Origin: Ischnura elegans
Taxonomy: Eukaryota; Arthropoda; Insecta; Odonata; Coenagrionidae
NCBI RefSeq assembly: GCF_921293095.1
Contig: NC_060253.1
Coordinates: forward strand, 73,321,992-73,385,991
Reading direction: 5' to 3'
DNA: 64,000 nucleotides
Shown: positions 27,301 to 34,654 of the stretch, piece by piece
How positions within the stretch are numbered: the first letter of the stretch is position 1
Layout: each line of letters begins with the position of its first letter
Notes under the pieces: model-generated
Told to the model about the DNA's origin: nothing
The model's input: only the letters and a program-made list of their open reading frames with translations
Database searches by the model: none
Made by a program: the position numbers and the translations under genes

Positions 27301-27803
27301 GCATGAAACCTTTTAAATTTTAAATTTCAATGATGTTGGACGTTGAATTTACGGCGTGGGACGTTTGCCGTGCAAATATATTTTGGTTTAATTCAGGAAA
27401 TAAATTTAATAATCACATTTCAATCATGATGTCACTATATATTTACGATACAAAATATTTAAATTTAATCAACAGAAAATAGCATTTCGCACTAATATCT
27501 AGCCTAAAATAAATATTAAATTTAAATGAGAAGTAATCTAAAAATTATCTATATTCCATTGATTGTCATACCTACTACTAAAATGGAAATGAGGAAATTC
27601 AAAGTGAGATGATAAAACCCACGAAATCGCCTTACCAAGTTCCAAACTGTCAAGTACTGCCACCAGTGGTATCTCAGGTGAGGCATGTTGACCTTCATGT
27701 TGTCGGGAACATGAATCTGAAGCCAGTAGCACAGGACGAACACGTAGTAACCCCAGGTGACCACATGGAAGATCTTGGGAATCATTGCGGAGATTTGGCT
27801 CAT
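11991..27803 (-). CDS. AIG1/ADTRP-family membrane hydrolase, spliced gene of four coding exons
   Basis: Exons at 27803-27636, 15681-15535, 12927-12710 and 12303-11991 join in frame (phases 0, 0, 2) with GT and AG at every intron border, giving 281 residues. The product matches the FAR-17a/AIG1-like family: YHWWQYLTVWNL, IIQALNVLLCVISDYL, FAYDRELIYP, WYNHVLHT and GFWTYPIL appear in the same order as in human AIG1. Family members are multi-pass membrane proteins; human AIG1 and ADTRP hydrolyse fatty-acid esters of hydroxy fatty acids using a threonine and a histidine. The equivalents here appear to be Thr52 and His140, both kept. The start ATG at 27803 is fixed by an in-frame TGA nine bases upstream. 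The C-terminal tail of about 45 residues is longer than in the vertebrate proteins, which are near 230-240 residues. Introns are about 12 kb, 2.6 kb and 0.4 kb; the first is full of transposons. Confidence 0.85.
12710..12927 (-). CDS. AIG1-like gene, coding exon 3
   Basis: Encodes about 73 residues from CVFVVFWATFAYDRELIYP to AVIAVYNAL. It contains the family's most conserved block, with His140 in the NHVLHT motif. The acceptor TCTTTTGCAG precedes 12927; the donor is GTGAGT at 12709-12704, leaving two bases of a codon (phase 2). Confidence 0.88.
12928..15534 (-). other. Intron 2 of the AIG1-like gene
   Basis: About 2.6 kb of AT-rich DNA without a recognised element. Near 15085-15140 is a stretch with 'gaccagtttcatcgctgcg', a motif similar to the conserved hairpin arms at 20443-20570 and 60228-61015. 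Confidence 0.6.
15535..15681 (-). CDS. AIG1-like gene, coding exon 2
   Basis: Encodes 49 residues from IIQALNVLLC to SLTFPLGN. The acceptor reads TTTTGTTGCAG just above 15681 and the donor GTAAGC occupies 15534-15529. Both borders are phase 0. The segment RDTLFQSLTFPLG corresponds to RDWMLAVLAFPVG of human AIG1. Confidence 0.85.
15862..16235 (+). repeat. Dispersed repeat R370, long copy in intron 1
   Basis: About 370 bp that align with 62597-62975: shared blocks include 'aaccaccgcgcatt' (one base different here), 'cgccactcgcgtc', 'cgcgccgcg' and 'tatgggatggaattg'. A shorter copy is at 7962-8130. Class unknown; divergence suggests an old element. Confidence 0.6.
16236..17577. other. Intronic sequence with nothing recognised
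   Basis: Part of the first intron of the AIG1-like gene. ORFs at 16271-16513 and on the opposite strand have no motif support. Confidence 0.4.
17578..17839 (-). repeat. Local duplication, copy 1, with a conserved open core
   Basis: This 262-bp unit recurs at 19507-19772 in the same orientation. The middle (about 17675-17805) is nearly identical in both, while the low-coordinate flank differs at roughly a tenth of positions. On the minus strand an open frame (17798-17616) encodes a basic stretch, SRSKSKAKKYFLFLICALG, running into a hydrophobic segment. Whether it is an exon, a small transposon or a plain duplication cannot be decided here. Confidence 0.6.
17840..19506. other. Spacer between the two local duplication units
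   Basis: AT-rich intron DNA, with a somewhat GC-richer stretch at about 18590-18900. No element identified. The ORF at 19168-19413 lacks motifs. Confidence 0.4.
19507..19772 (-). repeat. Local duplication, copy 2
   Basis: Second copy of the unit at 17578-17839. The same minus-strand frame with HGRPGRKKDITSFSEASRSK is open through the basic segment and the start of the hydrophobic stretch, then diverges from copy 1 and closes earlier. Confidence 0.6.
20443..20570. repeat. Nested inverted repeat with conserved 'gtcgaaac' arm
   Basis: Arms at 20443-20484 and 20527-20570 are inverted copies at about 80 percent. Inside lies a second hairpin, ATCATCAGATAC against GTATCTAATGATGAT. The minus strand carries CTGATGA followed by a short stem and GGAAC; the plus strand carries GTCGAAAC. 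The layout recalls the ends of retroelements with hammerhead-type ribozymes, but the core is not a clean match. Confidence 0.5.
21025..21979 (+). mobile_element. Mariner-family transposon, internally deleted
   Basis: A 951-bp element (21027-21977) is flanked by TA on both sides and has 27-bp terminal inverted repeats with one mismatch, beginning CGAGGGAGGACCC. Two ORF pieces remain. The piece at 21203-21523 has the mariner DNA-binding part (EVHEWYSEFKRENISIEDIQ, LPGRPYRSRIDENVEKI). The piece at 21564-21905 has the C-terminal part ending NGEYFEGD. Active mariners are near 1.3 kb; about 350 bp of the catalytic core are gone, the usual HDNA motif is not seen (HDLC or HDTA stand near it), and the frame is shifted. 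It lies in the AIG1-like intron 1 in antisense to the gene. Confidence 0.88.
22040..22300. mobile_element. MITE-like element rich in ATCGATT
   Basis: Ends resemble each other as inverted repeats: GGAAAAATCGATTTCGA near 22062 and TCGATTTCGACCGAGATTTT near 22264 leading to 'ccatcgcta'. ATCGATT occurs several times inside. No coding capacity and no clear target duplication were seen. Confidence 0.45.
22301..23692. other. Intronic DNA, nothing firm
   Basis: Contains a GC-richer patch at about 22980-23280 with a 69-codon minus-strand ORF (23064-23273), but no domain, splice context or repeat partner supports it. Confidence 0.4.
23693..23828 (+). mobile_element. Mariner-like left-end fragment
   Basis: TACGAGGGTCATTCAAC at 23693 is the typical outer end of another mariner lineage (TA then CGAGGGTCATTCAA). 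The body breaks off at the SINE that starts near 23829 and no right end was found. A relic at most. Confidence 0.5.
23829..24012 (+). mobile_element. tRNA-headed SINE (family A), full-looking copy
   Basis: A tRNA-like head with a pol III B box (GGTTCAAATCCC at about 23882) is followed by a family tail containing 'atccagggcatggatgt' and 'gtgaaataaagac' and ends in (ATT)n. Matching copies are at 25030-25225 and, on the minus strand, 58637-58776. Confidence 0.8.
24530..25060 (+). pseudogene. LINE ORF1, N-terminal part with PHD finger
   Basis: Starts MICARCRDSLPSDGDF. Residues 3-55 hold the zinc-binding pattern; about residues 65-150 are rich in charged and leucine residues, consistent with a coiled coil. 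The last residues (from about SNIPGLG) are translated SINE. ORF1 proteins of CR1-group LINEs bind element RNA; that role is inferred by family. Confidence 0.8.
25030..25225 (+). mobile_element. tRNA-headed SINE (family A) inserted in LINE ORF1
   Basis: Head with a perfect B box region (GCGTTCGAGTCCC near 25087) and tail 'atccagggcattgatgt ... gtgaaataaataaac'. The ten or so bases missing from the A-box region compared with the copy at 23829 show it is slightly decayed. It interrupts the LINE ORF1, so it is younger than that LINE copy. Confidence 0.8.
25647..27116 (+). pseudogene. LINE ORF2, endonuclease part and connector
   Basis: Three pieces of one decayed ORF2: 25647-26048, 26160-26735 and 26603-27116. 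The first two carry motifs of the AP-type endonuclease of non-LTR elements; the third is the linker before reverse transcriptase. None of the RT catalytic boxes is present. The minus-strand ORFs across this interval are shadows. Confidence 0.8.
27117..27635. other. Intron 1 sequence next to exon 1
   Basis: No repeat recognised between the LINE break and the exon 1 donor. The donor GTAAGG is at 27635-27630. Confidence 0.5.
27636..27803 (-). CDS. AIG1-like gene, coding exon 1
   Basis: Encodes residues 1-56, starting MSQISAMIPKIF and ending QYLTVWNL. The first membrane segment (about residues 13-30) and Thr52, the presumed catalytic threonine, are here. The donor is TTG followed by GTAAGG (27635-27630), phase 0. 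The plus-strand ORF at 27609-28280 is its antisense shadow. Confidence 0.85.
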
Positions 27804-28381
27804 GGTTCTTCAACCGGATGGACACCACCAGGGCGAGAAGTTGTGTCGACGGAGTATACGGATGACATGAACGGCCTGGGTCCACAGGATTGCGGCAGTG
27901 TATTTACCTGCTGTTGCTGCTGCGAGACTCGGAGGTTTTGTGAATGCAACGAAAGGCGAGGCAATGGAGGGAACCTATATGTTGCGAAGCCTTATAGCTG
28001 CCGAGGTGCTCGGGTGGGAAAACGCGAATGGGGAGGATGGGCTTCGGAAAGTCACGTGTCCGTGTCGTGGGTGACAATCGCGAAGAGTAAAAAACACAAG
28101 AATAAGGATATGCGGAGAGCAGCGTCGTGTCCAATTTGGAGGGGATGCATCCGATACGATACGATATCCGATAAAACCGATGAGCACATCAGATTTATTT
28201 ACATGACGTCTTCTTCATGGTCTCATTTAACTCTGAATTACACGATCATTTTTACCGCCCCTCAGAGTTTAAAAGTTTGAACGGTGTTTGACACCGAATA
28301 CTCAGTGATCATGATGTAATAATTTAAAATAAATATTATTCAACTGCACAAATAAACAGGAAGAGGATCCCAGTCACGAAC
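27804..28381 (-). promoter_or_regulatory. Presumed 5' UTR and promoter region of the AIG1-like gene
   Basis: Directly upstream of the ATG; GC- and CpG-richer than the introns, mainly 27840-28150. A good donor-like site, CAGCAG then GTAAAT (minus strand, 27907 downward), suggests a possible non-coding first exon. No TATA box was pinned down. The function is inferred from position only. Confidence 0.4.
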
Positions 28382-28521
28382 AGGTAGGTATTTGGAGAAG
28401 GCGACCGACAGCTGAGGTCATTTGCGCCACGAGAGAAGGGTATGGGAGGAAGGGTGGAGAGAAACCCGGCGTCGGCATTAGCCTACTCTTGACGAAAGGC
28501 GCCAAGGAGACCGCGGCTTAA
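28382..28521 (-). mobile_element. SINE family B, low-coordinate half (split by piggyBac)
   Basis: The SINE tail half, ending at TTAA (28518-28521). The other half, including the tRNA-like head, continues at 31412-31590. The same order of blocks is visible in the undisrupted but decayed copy at 2050-2312. Confidence 0.75.
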
Positions 28522-28649
28522 CCCTTTGACTACCTTTTTTTTCCTTTATATTTCTTGCTCTTTTTCATTATATTTTCGATTTGTTTACTCCAATGAAGAT
28601 ATTCATTCAATATTATGAACTTTTGATCAGGGGGGGCGGAGATGGAGGG

Positions 28650-28770
28650 GTGGGACATATGTGTCCCACTGGTATTACGGCGTGGGACATATGTGTCCCA
28701 CTGGTCTTACAGGGTGGGACATATGTGTCCCACTGGTCTTAGAGGGTGGGATGCATGCGTCCCAATGGTC
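28650..28770. repeat. 32-bp-period array of near-palindromes in the piggyBac end
   Basis: Four units start at 28650, 28682, 28714 and 28746, exactly 32 bp apart. Three share GTGGGACA-TATG-TGTCCCAC followed by TGGT; the fourth is altered (GTGGGATGCATGCGTCCC). The right end of the same element carries one related perfect palindrome followed by GTTGGT. Subterminal repeated sites in transposons are commonly transposase-binding sites; that is inference here. Confidence 0.9.
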
Positions 28771-29123
28771 GTTAGATTTTTGGCTGTATATTCCCGTAAC
28801 AATCCATTCTAAAAGCAAAAACACCATGATGTTTTCAAAGTATTTATTAGCTATACATCTTGATGTTTTTTTTTGTAGATTGATACTCAAAGCTGAAAGA
28901 TACTCCCACAAATCTCTTTCAAATATCAACATAACAATTTTGTTACAAATAAGAGGAAATGATTGAAAGTAATTATACTGGTACACATAAAACAAATATT
29001 CATTATATCCAAAAATGCTCAATAGTTTCAGCAGACAATGTCAGTTCTAATTATATTGTAGTCACTGAAAAGGGAATTACATTTATAAGTTTCAAAAGAC
29101 AGAGTAAACCGGGAATACAATTG

Positions 29124-30848
29124 CTATGTGTGATAGGAAGTGAAACATTGTCTACAGAGTGGCACTTGACACATTGTGCACAGAGTTTTTGTTCTCTTTT
29201 CTACTTTGTTCTGTGCACATCTCATGCACCGTCTCCTTGTATTTCCCTCAACGGGAAGGTGGTCACCGACGTTCAGCATAAGCTTTGCTATTTTTGATGG
29301 TCTGCCTCTGCATCGCTTCCGTTTTACTTTGCTTTGTTCCTTACCCATTGCCATCATTTTTTCTGCCAAAGGCACGATGAACTGCAATAGCCTTACATCC
29401 TTTTTGGTTGTGTCCATATACAAAATCCATGAATTTACCACTGCTAACATAAGTACCTTATAAAATACTTTTTTCCACCACTTATTAGATCGCCTATCGA
29501 AGTCATACACGCCCACCTTCTGGTCTGAAAGATCTACTCCTCCCATGTATTTATTATAGAAGCAAATTAATTCTGGACAGTCTACCTTTACTTTTCTTCC
29601 ATCCTTTTGCTTTCGGTTTGCTGTATTCACTGTTGCATCATGGCAATTACTGAGAACAGTTACTTCTTTGCTATCCTGCCACCGGGCTGCCATTGTTCGT
29701 TGGTGATTTGCAAGAAATTCGAATTCCCCTCTTTTCAATTTCCCTTGAAATTTCGGCATATTTTTTCTTGTACTAATAGCAGTACCTACTGCTGGATATT
29801 GAATACTATTTAGTAGATGCACGCTCGTGAAAAACCTATCAAAAACAAGAGTAACATCTGGATTTCTGATTGTTTTTGTTAGAGATAAGACAACTCTTTC
29901 CCCCAGAGTGGAACTCTCCGGTAGGTCTTGTCCCAATTCCTTGCCAGAGTATACATTCAAATCATATGCATATCCAGTCATTGCATCACAGCGCTCCCAA
30001 ATTTTTATTCCTCGTTTTATAGGCTTGAGGGGAAGATATTGCTTTAGAGCTGACCTGCCCTTGAATTTCGTCATAGATTCGTCAATGCTCTGGTAGGGGC
30101 TTTCATCTCTAGCCTTGGAAAATGTATGTTTTAGGCAAGATATTACCTCATCAATATAGTATGTCTTTGAGGAGCTGGCAGGTTGCTCAGGATCTGTGAA
30201 GTAGAGCTTTGATATAAGCAGTTGAAACCTGTTTCGTGAAATGGCTCCTTTGATTGCCTCATTTCCCAAGGAAGGAGTATGCGACCAATAGTCCGAAATG
30301 CTTGGAACTTTATTGTAGCTCATCACGAGCATGCATCCAAGAACTAACAATATCTCCCCTGGATCAGTTTCACAGAGATTGACCAAATTTTTCTTCTTGC
30401 GTAATATATCCAAACGTTTGTTAGTACACTGGCTGATAAAAATGATCAAACTTCGAGGAAACACTTTTAGAAAGTATGCCATTTCGTCAGATGACATATC
30501 CAAGTTGCATAATGAGGCTGTTCTACGATGTAATGTCACAGTGTGTCTAGGAATAAATAATACCTTCGGTGGAGACCAGCATATTTCACTAGAAACCTTT
30601 TTTTTAGATGAAGCCGGATAAGGAACCTCATCGCCACTCACCCCGTGCAGGAGATTGACACCATGAGCTTCTAACGAACTGTCCTCAGCATCCTGACTCA
30701 CTCCAGAGCAGTCACTATCACTCTCTGTACTACTTTCATGTTCGGGCTGATATTCCCCATCTGATGAGTCGTCCGAAAAATATTCTTCTTCAGATTCATC
30801 CAGTATTTGGCAAAGCTCTGCTTCAGAATATTTCCTTTTATTGCTCAT
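29124..30848 (-). CDS. piggyBac transposase, 574 residues, apparently intact
   Basis: Cuts and pastes its own element at TTAA sites. The N-terminal 60 residues are acidic. The DDE core keeps the aspartates expected from Trichoplusia ni piggyBac (D268, D346, D447, D450): D256 in SIDES, D337 in VFDRFF, D439 and D442 in MGGVDLSDQ, with matching spacing. A basic stretch, KRKRCRGRPSKI (about 510-521), may be a nuclear signal. The C-terminus is a cysteine-rich zinc-binding domain (CMRC at 541-544, CTMC at 557-560, CRQC at 565-568), the family's usual end-binding domain. Length is close to the 594 residues of the T. ni protein. The ATG at 30848 gives MSNKRKYSEAEL, a normal start. Plus-strand ORFs across it are shadows. 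Confidence 0.95.
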   Translation of the reverse strand: MSNKRKYSEAELCQILDESEEEYFSDDSSDGEYQPEHESSTESDSDCSGVSQDAEDSSLEAHGVNLLHGVSGDEVPYPASSKKKVSSEICWSPPKVLFIPRHTVTLHRRTASLCNLDMSSDEMAYFLKVFPRSLIIFISQCTNKRLDILRKKKNLVNLCETDPGEILLVLGCMLVMSYNKVPSISDYWSHTPSLGNEAIKGAISRNRFQLLISKLYFTDPEQPASSSKTYYIDEVISCLKHTFSKARDESPYQSIDESMTKFKGRSALKQYLPLKPIKRGIKIWERCDAMTGYAYDLNVYSGKELGQDLPESSTLGERVVLSLTKTIRNPDVTLVFDRFFTSVHLLNSIQYPAVGTAISTRKNMPKFQGKLKRGEFEFLANHQRTMAARWQDSKEVTVLSNCHDATVNTANRKQKDGRKVKVDCPELICFYNKYMGGVDLSDQKVGVYDFDRRSNKWWKKVFYKVLMLAVVNSWILYMDTTKKDVRLLQFIVPLAEKMMAMGKEQSKVKRKRCRGRPSKIAKLMLNVGDHLPVEGNTRRRCMRCAQNKVEKRTKTLCTMCQVPLCRQCFTSYHT

Positions 30849-31411
30849 TTTTCACGTCTAAAAATAAAAAAATTCTGTTGATTATAAAATTGGATATTGT
30901 GAAATTATTGCAATATATTTGCTGAAACTTACTTACCAAATGGATAGAGGAGTCGGGAAGGAAGATATAGTTGCACACTGGTACTCGATTAGAAGATACA
31001 GATGCACACTGACATGTAGAGTTCCCATAATGACATGTTGTACAGTAAAATATATTCATAAATGCCACTCTAATTTCAGTGGATGCGAAATTGATAATTC
31101 TTCACGTAAAATGAATGCTGTCAAATGATTATGATATGTGCATACTATAAAAATGAGAAGTATAACTTTACAAAATAAAGAATATTCAGTACGAGCGTAA
31201 GTTCACTGGAGAGCTAACGGGTGACGACCAAAAGGTATTTCACTAAAGTAAGGTAGATGCTGCTACCTGTTGCCGGAAATTCAACCTAAATAACAATTGG
31301 TACCAAAACAACCATTGGGACAAAAACATATGGGTTTTTCCAAAGCTTTTGCCCCATTGGTATCTCAATACTCCTTTGTGGGACATATATGTCCCGTTGG
31401 TAGTCAAAGGG

Positions 31412-31590
31412 TTAACGTCCCATCCGACGGACGGAGTGCTGCGCTTGAAATGTCCTCCACACAACACTCAAGCAGGGATCGGGCAGTCTATGAAAATTCT
31501 CTGCCGCTGCCGGGATTTGAACCCGAGCCCCCCGGGTGGGAAGCCAACACTCTAGCCTCCACTCCAACCCGATCCCCCCTAATCACGAAC
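31412..31590 (-). mobile_element. SINE family B, head half (split by piggyBac)
   Basis: Read on the minus strand, the head includes a pol III B box (GGGTTCAAATCCC near 31510-31522) and runs down to TTAA at 31412, where the piggyBac element interrupts it. Confidence 0.75.
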
Positions 31591-32775
31591 ATCTCATGAT
31601 CATAAAAATGTCACTGATGTAAACAAGCAGGTGCATATTCTTGCAAAGACACAACTTGCCAACGGTTAGTTATTCCTATATTGAATCTATGAATATAAAT
31701 GTAAGGTTAAAACAATAGAAAAATAAAACTATGAAATGAGCTGTCCTAGCGAATGCCGCCATCAATTATATCTAGAGAGACACCTTTGCTATCCCTGATA
31801 ATATGAAGTAAGAATGGCGTTTAAAATTTCTATGTTTTGCGGTCTACCTGTTTATCCTTTATTTTCCTCTCATGATCACGTCTGCAAATGCATCTAATCA
31901 TAGGTCGTCCTTTGCATTCTTCCAAATAGGTAATTATTTTGTTATGTACCTTAGATACTGGGTGGTGGAAGCTTGACTCTCGGGCCTCAAACTCACTTCA
32001 ACCCACAATAATATGAAACTTATTATATAACCAATAGTTTAGTATACTTGTTTTAAAAAATATTTTTGAATGGTGCTTAACACCGAATTTTCGGTGATCG
32101 ATTGTAGTGATTCTTTTATCTTAGTCGAGGAAACACATTCTGGTGTACTATTTTATTAAAAAAGTAGAATACCTTTTAATAACTTATTTAACGTTATCTA
32201 ACATAAAGAGTTAGAAGTCATCGCATTGGAGTTCATTCAAATAGTCATATTACTATCAAACATTTTAAAGTACACCCGTAATTATTTTAAAATGTAAATA
32301 AGACTCGAAGGTCATAACCAACGGAGATACAACGATTTTGACGGCCTCCATATGGTACTCGAGAAACAATTTCCGTATTTTCAGTCATGAATCTAATTTT
32401 TTAGGCATTAATAAGTATTCCAAAAATGAAAATTACTTTTCCGGAGATTACACACCCATTTAGCAACAATCGTCCAAATAGCATTCAATAATGAAGATAC
32501 GGGTAGATAAGAAACTTTAATTTAGTGATCGGTTCAAGTAAATACATATCAATATCACATTAAAAAATACTTGGAAATTTTAATTAAAGGCTATTAAAGT
32601 GATATACTACCATTAAAATATTAACGTGAAGGGTGAAGGAAATGGGTAAACTCTCATTCCGTAATTCATTGAGCTAAGAAGAAATGCAGTGCAAGTAGAT
32701 AAATTGAAGAAATAATAATCATGTAATTGTATAAATGAAAATCATGATATCAATCGTTTCTATATTCAACTCGTA
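31591..32775. other. No gene recognised
   Basis: AT-rich intergenic DNA with no motif or repeat partner identified. Confidence 0.4.
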
Positions 32776-33001
32776 TTAACGCTTTCTGACTCAGAGCTGC
32801 TTCTGGGAGAACACAAATTTGAAGAATTCTCATTTTTTTAAGTGAAAATAATCTACTCAATCAAAATTATTGTGGCAGCTACATATTTCACTAAACTTTA
32901 CAGCACAAAATAACACGTAACTTAAATCTCTCCTGAATAGAACTGAAAATACGTACATTTTTGATGCTACTTAGAAGCAACATTGAGTTATGATGGGTTA
33001 A
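32776..33001 (+). mobile_element. TTAA-flanked MITE (piggyBac-type), copy C
   Basis: Third copy of the family at 206-427 and 1032-1253: 32780-32997 (218 bp) flanked by TTAA at 32776-32779 and 32998-33001. The tips are worn (CGCTTTCTGACTCAGAGC), so it is older or more decayed than copies A and B. Confidence 0.7.
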
Positions 33002-33669
33002 ACTAGAGCAAGGACATTAAAAAAGTTAATTATGATATGAGAGACTTCTATATTCAAGCATTCTACTCGAATTAAACTAGATTAAAGACTTGTAACTTGT
33101 TAAAGGACTTTAACTTGTGAAAAGTATGGTCAGCTCTAAGTGAGGATTGAACCGATGCTTTTCGCTGTTTCCAAAATGCGTAATCCCGAGTCTTCGTTAT
33201 ATGGAACGCTAAGTCCGTTAAAGGGTGACGTTTAGGAGGCCATAAGACTTTTAGTGAGTTCCGAAAGGAGTAAAAATATACCGGATTTGCGTCAACGGGG
33301 AATTTCGCTTCTAGAGTGGCTGATGCAATTCAGCTCACGATTTACGAGCGTTTTAACTTGATAGGGCGAACTTCAATTCCTCTCCATTACCCATAATCCC
33401 CAGTACCGAAAACTCTAATCCAGACGCAGTAGGCCCTCGAATGAGAAATAAGACTAAATGTTCATGTAATAACCTAAGTTACTCTCCAACCACTGATAAG
33501 ATAAGCAGGGTGTTTTAATCCACACCTGATCGGTAAGCTTATGGCTCAACAAAATTCACTCCAATATTTGGATGTGGGCAACAAAAAAACTTCCAATAAT
33601 TTAGCCACAATATTCTCGCTGACCGAGGATATTAACTGCAGGCCATGTGAAGAATATCGACTGTTTTTA
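33002..33669. other. No gene recognised
   Basis: Mixed-composition intergenic DNA without identifiable elements. The ORF at 33541-33738 runs into the Helitron-like end fragment. Confidence 0.35.
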
Positions 33670-33970
33670 CTTCTTCTTATGAATAATAAAATAATAAAAT
33701 TCTCGTGTCACGCTTTTTTGTTTCCAACTCCTCCGTAACGGCTGGACCAATTCCTATGAAATTTGGTGTGTGTGTTCAGTGGGACTGAGAATATGTTGTA
33801 AACTATTTTTCATTCTATTCCAGCGCCCAAGACGCCCTGAAATAGGCCCTGAGCATAGCCACCTAGAGAGAAGGCCCGATCGGTGGCATGTGACGTCACT
33901 GATTGTAGTGCTACCGCCAGAGCAAGTGGCCGTGGTGCTGTCTGCGACGCTGGTTCAGTCACCGTAATGA
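33670..33970 (+). mobile_element. Probable Helitron 5'-end fragment
   Basis: Contains 'actcctccgtaacggctgg' and 'atgaaatttggtgtgtgt', a pairing I know from the 5' regions of animal Helitrons. Coding sequence is not reached before the RTE-like LINE at 34655. It may be the front of the same element whose tail is at 36130-36512. Recognition rests on memory of the family, not on a search. Confidence 0.4.
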
Positions 33971-34654
33971 AAAGATAATGTATGCCTATTAAACTCAGTC
34001 AATAAGAAAATAGTCTGCGGGTTCCGAAGAAATACACGCATAAATAGAAATATTTTCAAACTGAAATGATTCTTAATATTGCGTCTAATCCACTTTTTAT
34101 ATAACCTCACCGTTCTCCAGAAAACAGAAAATATTTTATAACTGATTCATTGACCTGTCACGGTATCTTCTGTTATGGAAGTTAAGCAAGAAGTATTTAC
34201 GCCGAAAATAAAATATATGTCGTTAAGTTTTTGCTTAAACGCTTAAAATCCTGCCCTAGAGCCTAACTAAATAAGATTTTTTAATGATAATTGCCCGTGA
34301 AACATAAGGCCGTTGACACAACTGCTATTATTACGCTTGAACTAATCAAAATGCAAGGAAAAATTACGTATAGACCAGTCTTACTTACTAAAACGTACCC
34401 GTACCTGGCGCTTAAGTATTTGAAATATTATTTGGGATGAGCAAAAGTCTTAATATCACTCCAGTAGACATTTCCATCTAATAAAAAAATCTGAAAGTTC
34501 TGCCAAATCACCAGCATAAATAATTGTATAGAAAAACATGATATCTCTTAAATTACACTTCAGATCTTGTCATAAAGTTCGTTTTTAGTGACTGCAGACC
34601 TTTTTCCTTTTGCATATTTAAATTAATAATTAAAATTAATTTAAATTAATTAAA

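Larger units (their letters stand above)
28518..31415 (-). mobile_element. Complete-looking piggyBac transposon
   Basis: The element spans 28522-31411 (2,890 bp) between TTAA at 28518-28521 and 31412-31415. Its ends are a 13-bp perfect inverted repeat, CCCTTTGACTACC and its complement. One uninterrupted transposase gene (30848-29124) is inside. Near the left end is an array of near-palindromes at 28650-28770; one more palindrome, GGGACATATATGTCCC, sits at about 31380-31395 close to the right tip. The target is a tRNA-headed SINE. Exact ends, exact target duplication and an open frame suggest a young, possibly autonomous copy. Confidence 0.93.

Noticed and set aside
27609-28280. 223-codon plus-strand ORF
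   Set aside because: It is antisense to the well-supported AIG1-like exon 1 and its upstream region; its translation has no recognisable domain.
28650-28770. Regularly spaced repeats resembling a CRISPR array
   Set aside because: The units contact each other at 32-bp spacing with 8-bp variable parts, no spacers of CRISPR size, and lie inside a piggyBac end in an animal-type genome.
28661-28966. 101-codon plus-strand ORF across the piggyBac left end
   Set aside because: Its first third is translated palindrome repeat; no domain, and the opposite strand is equally open.
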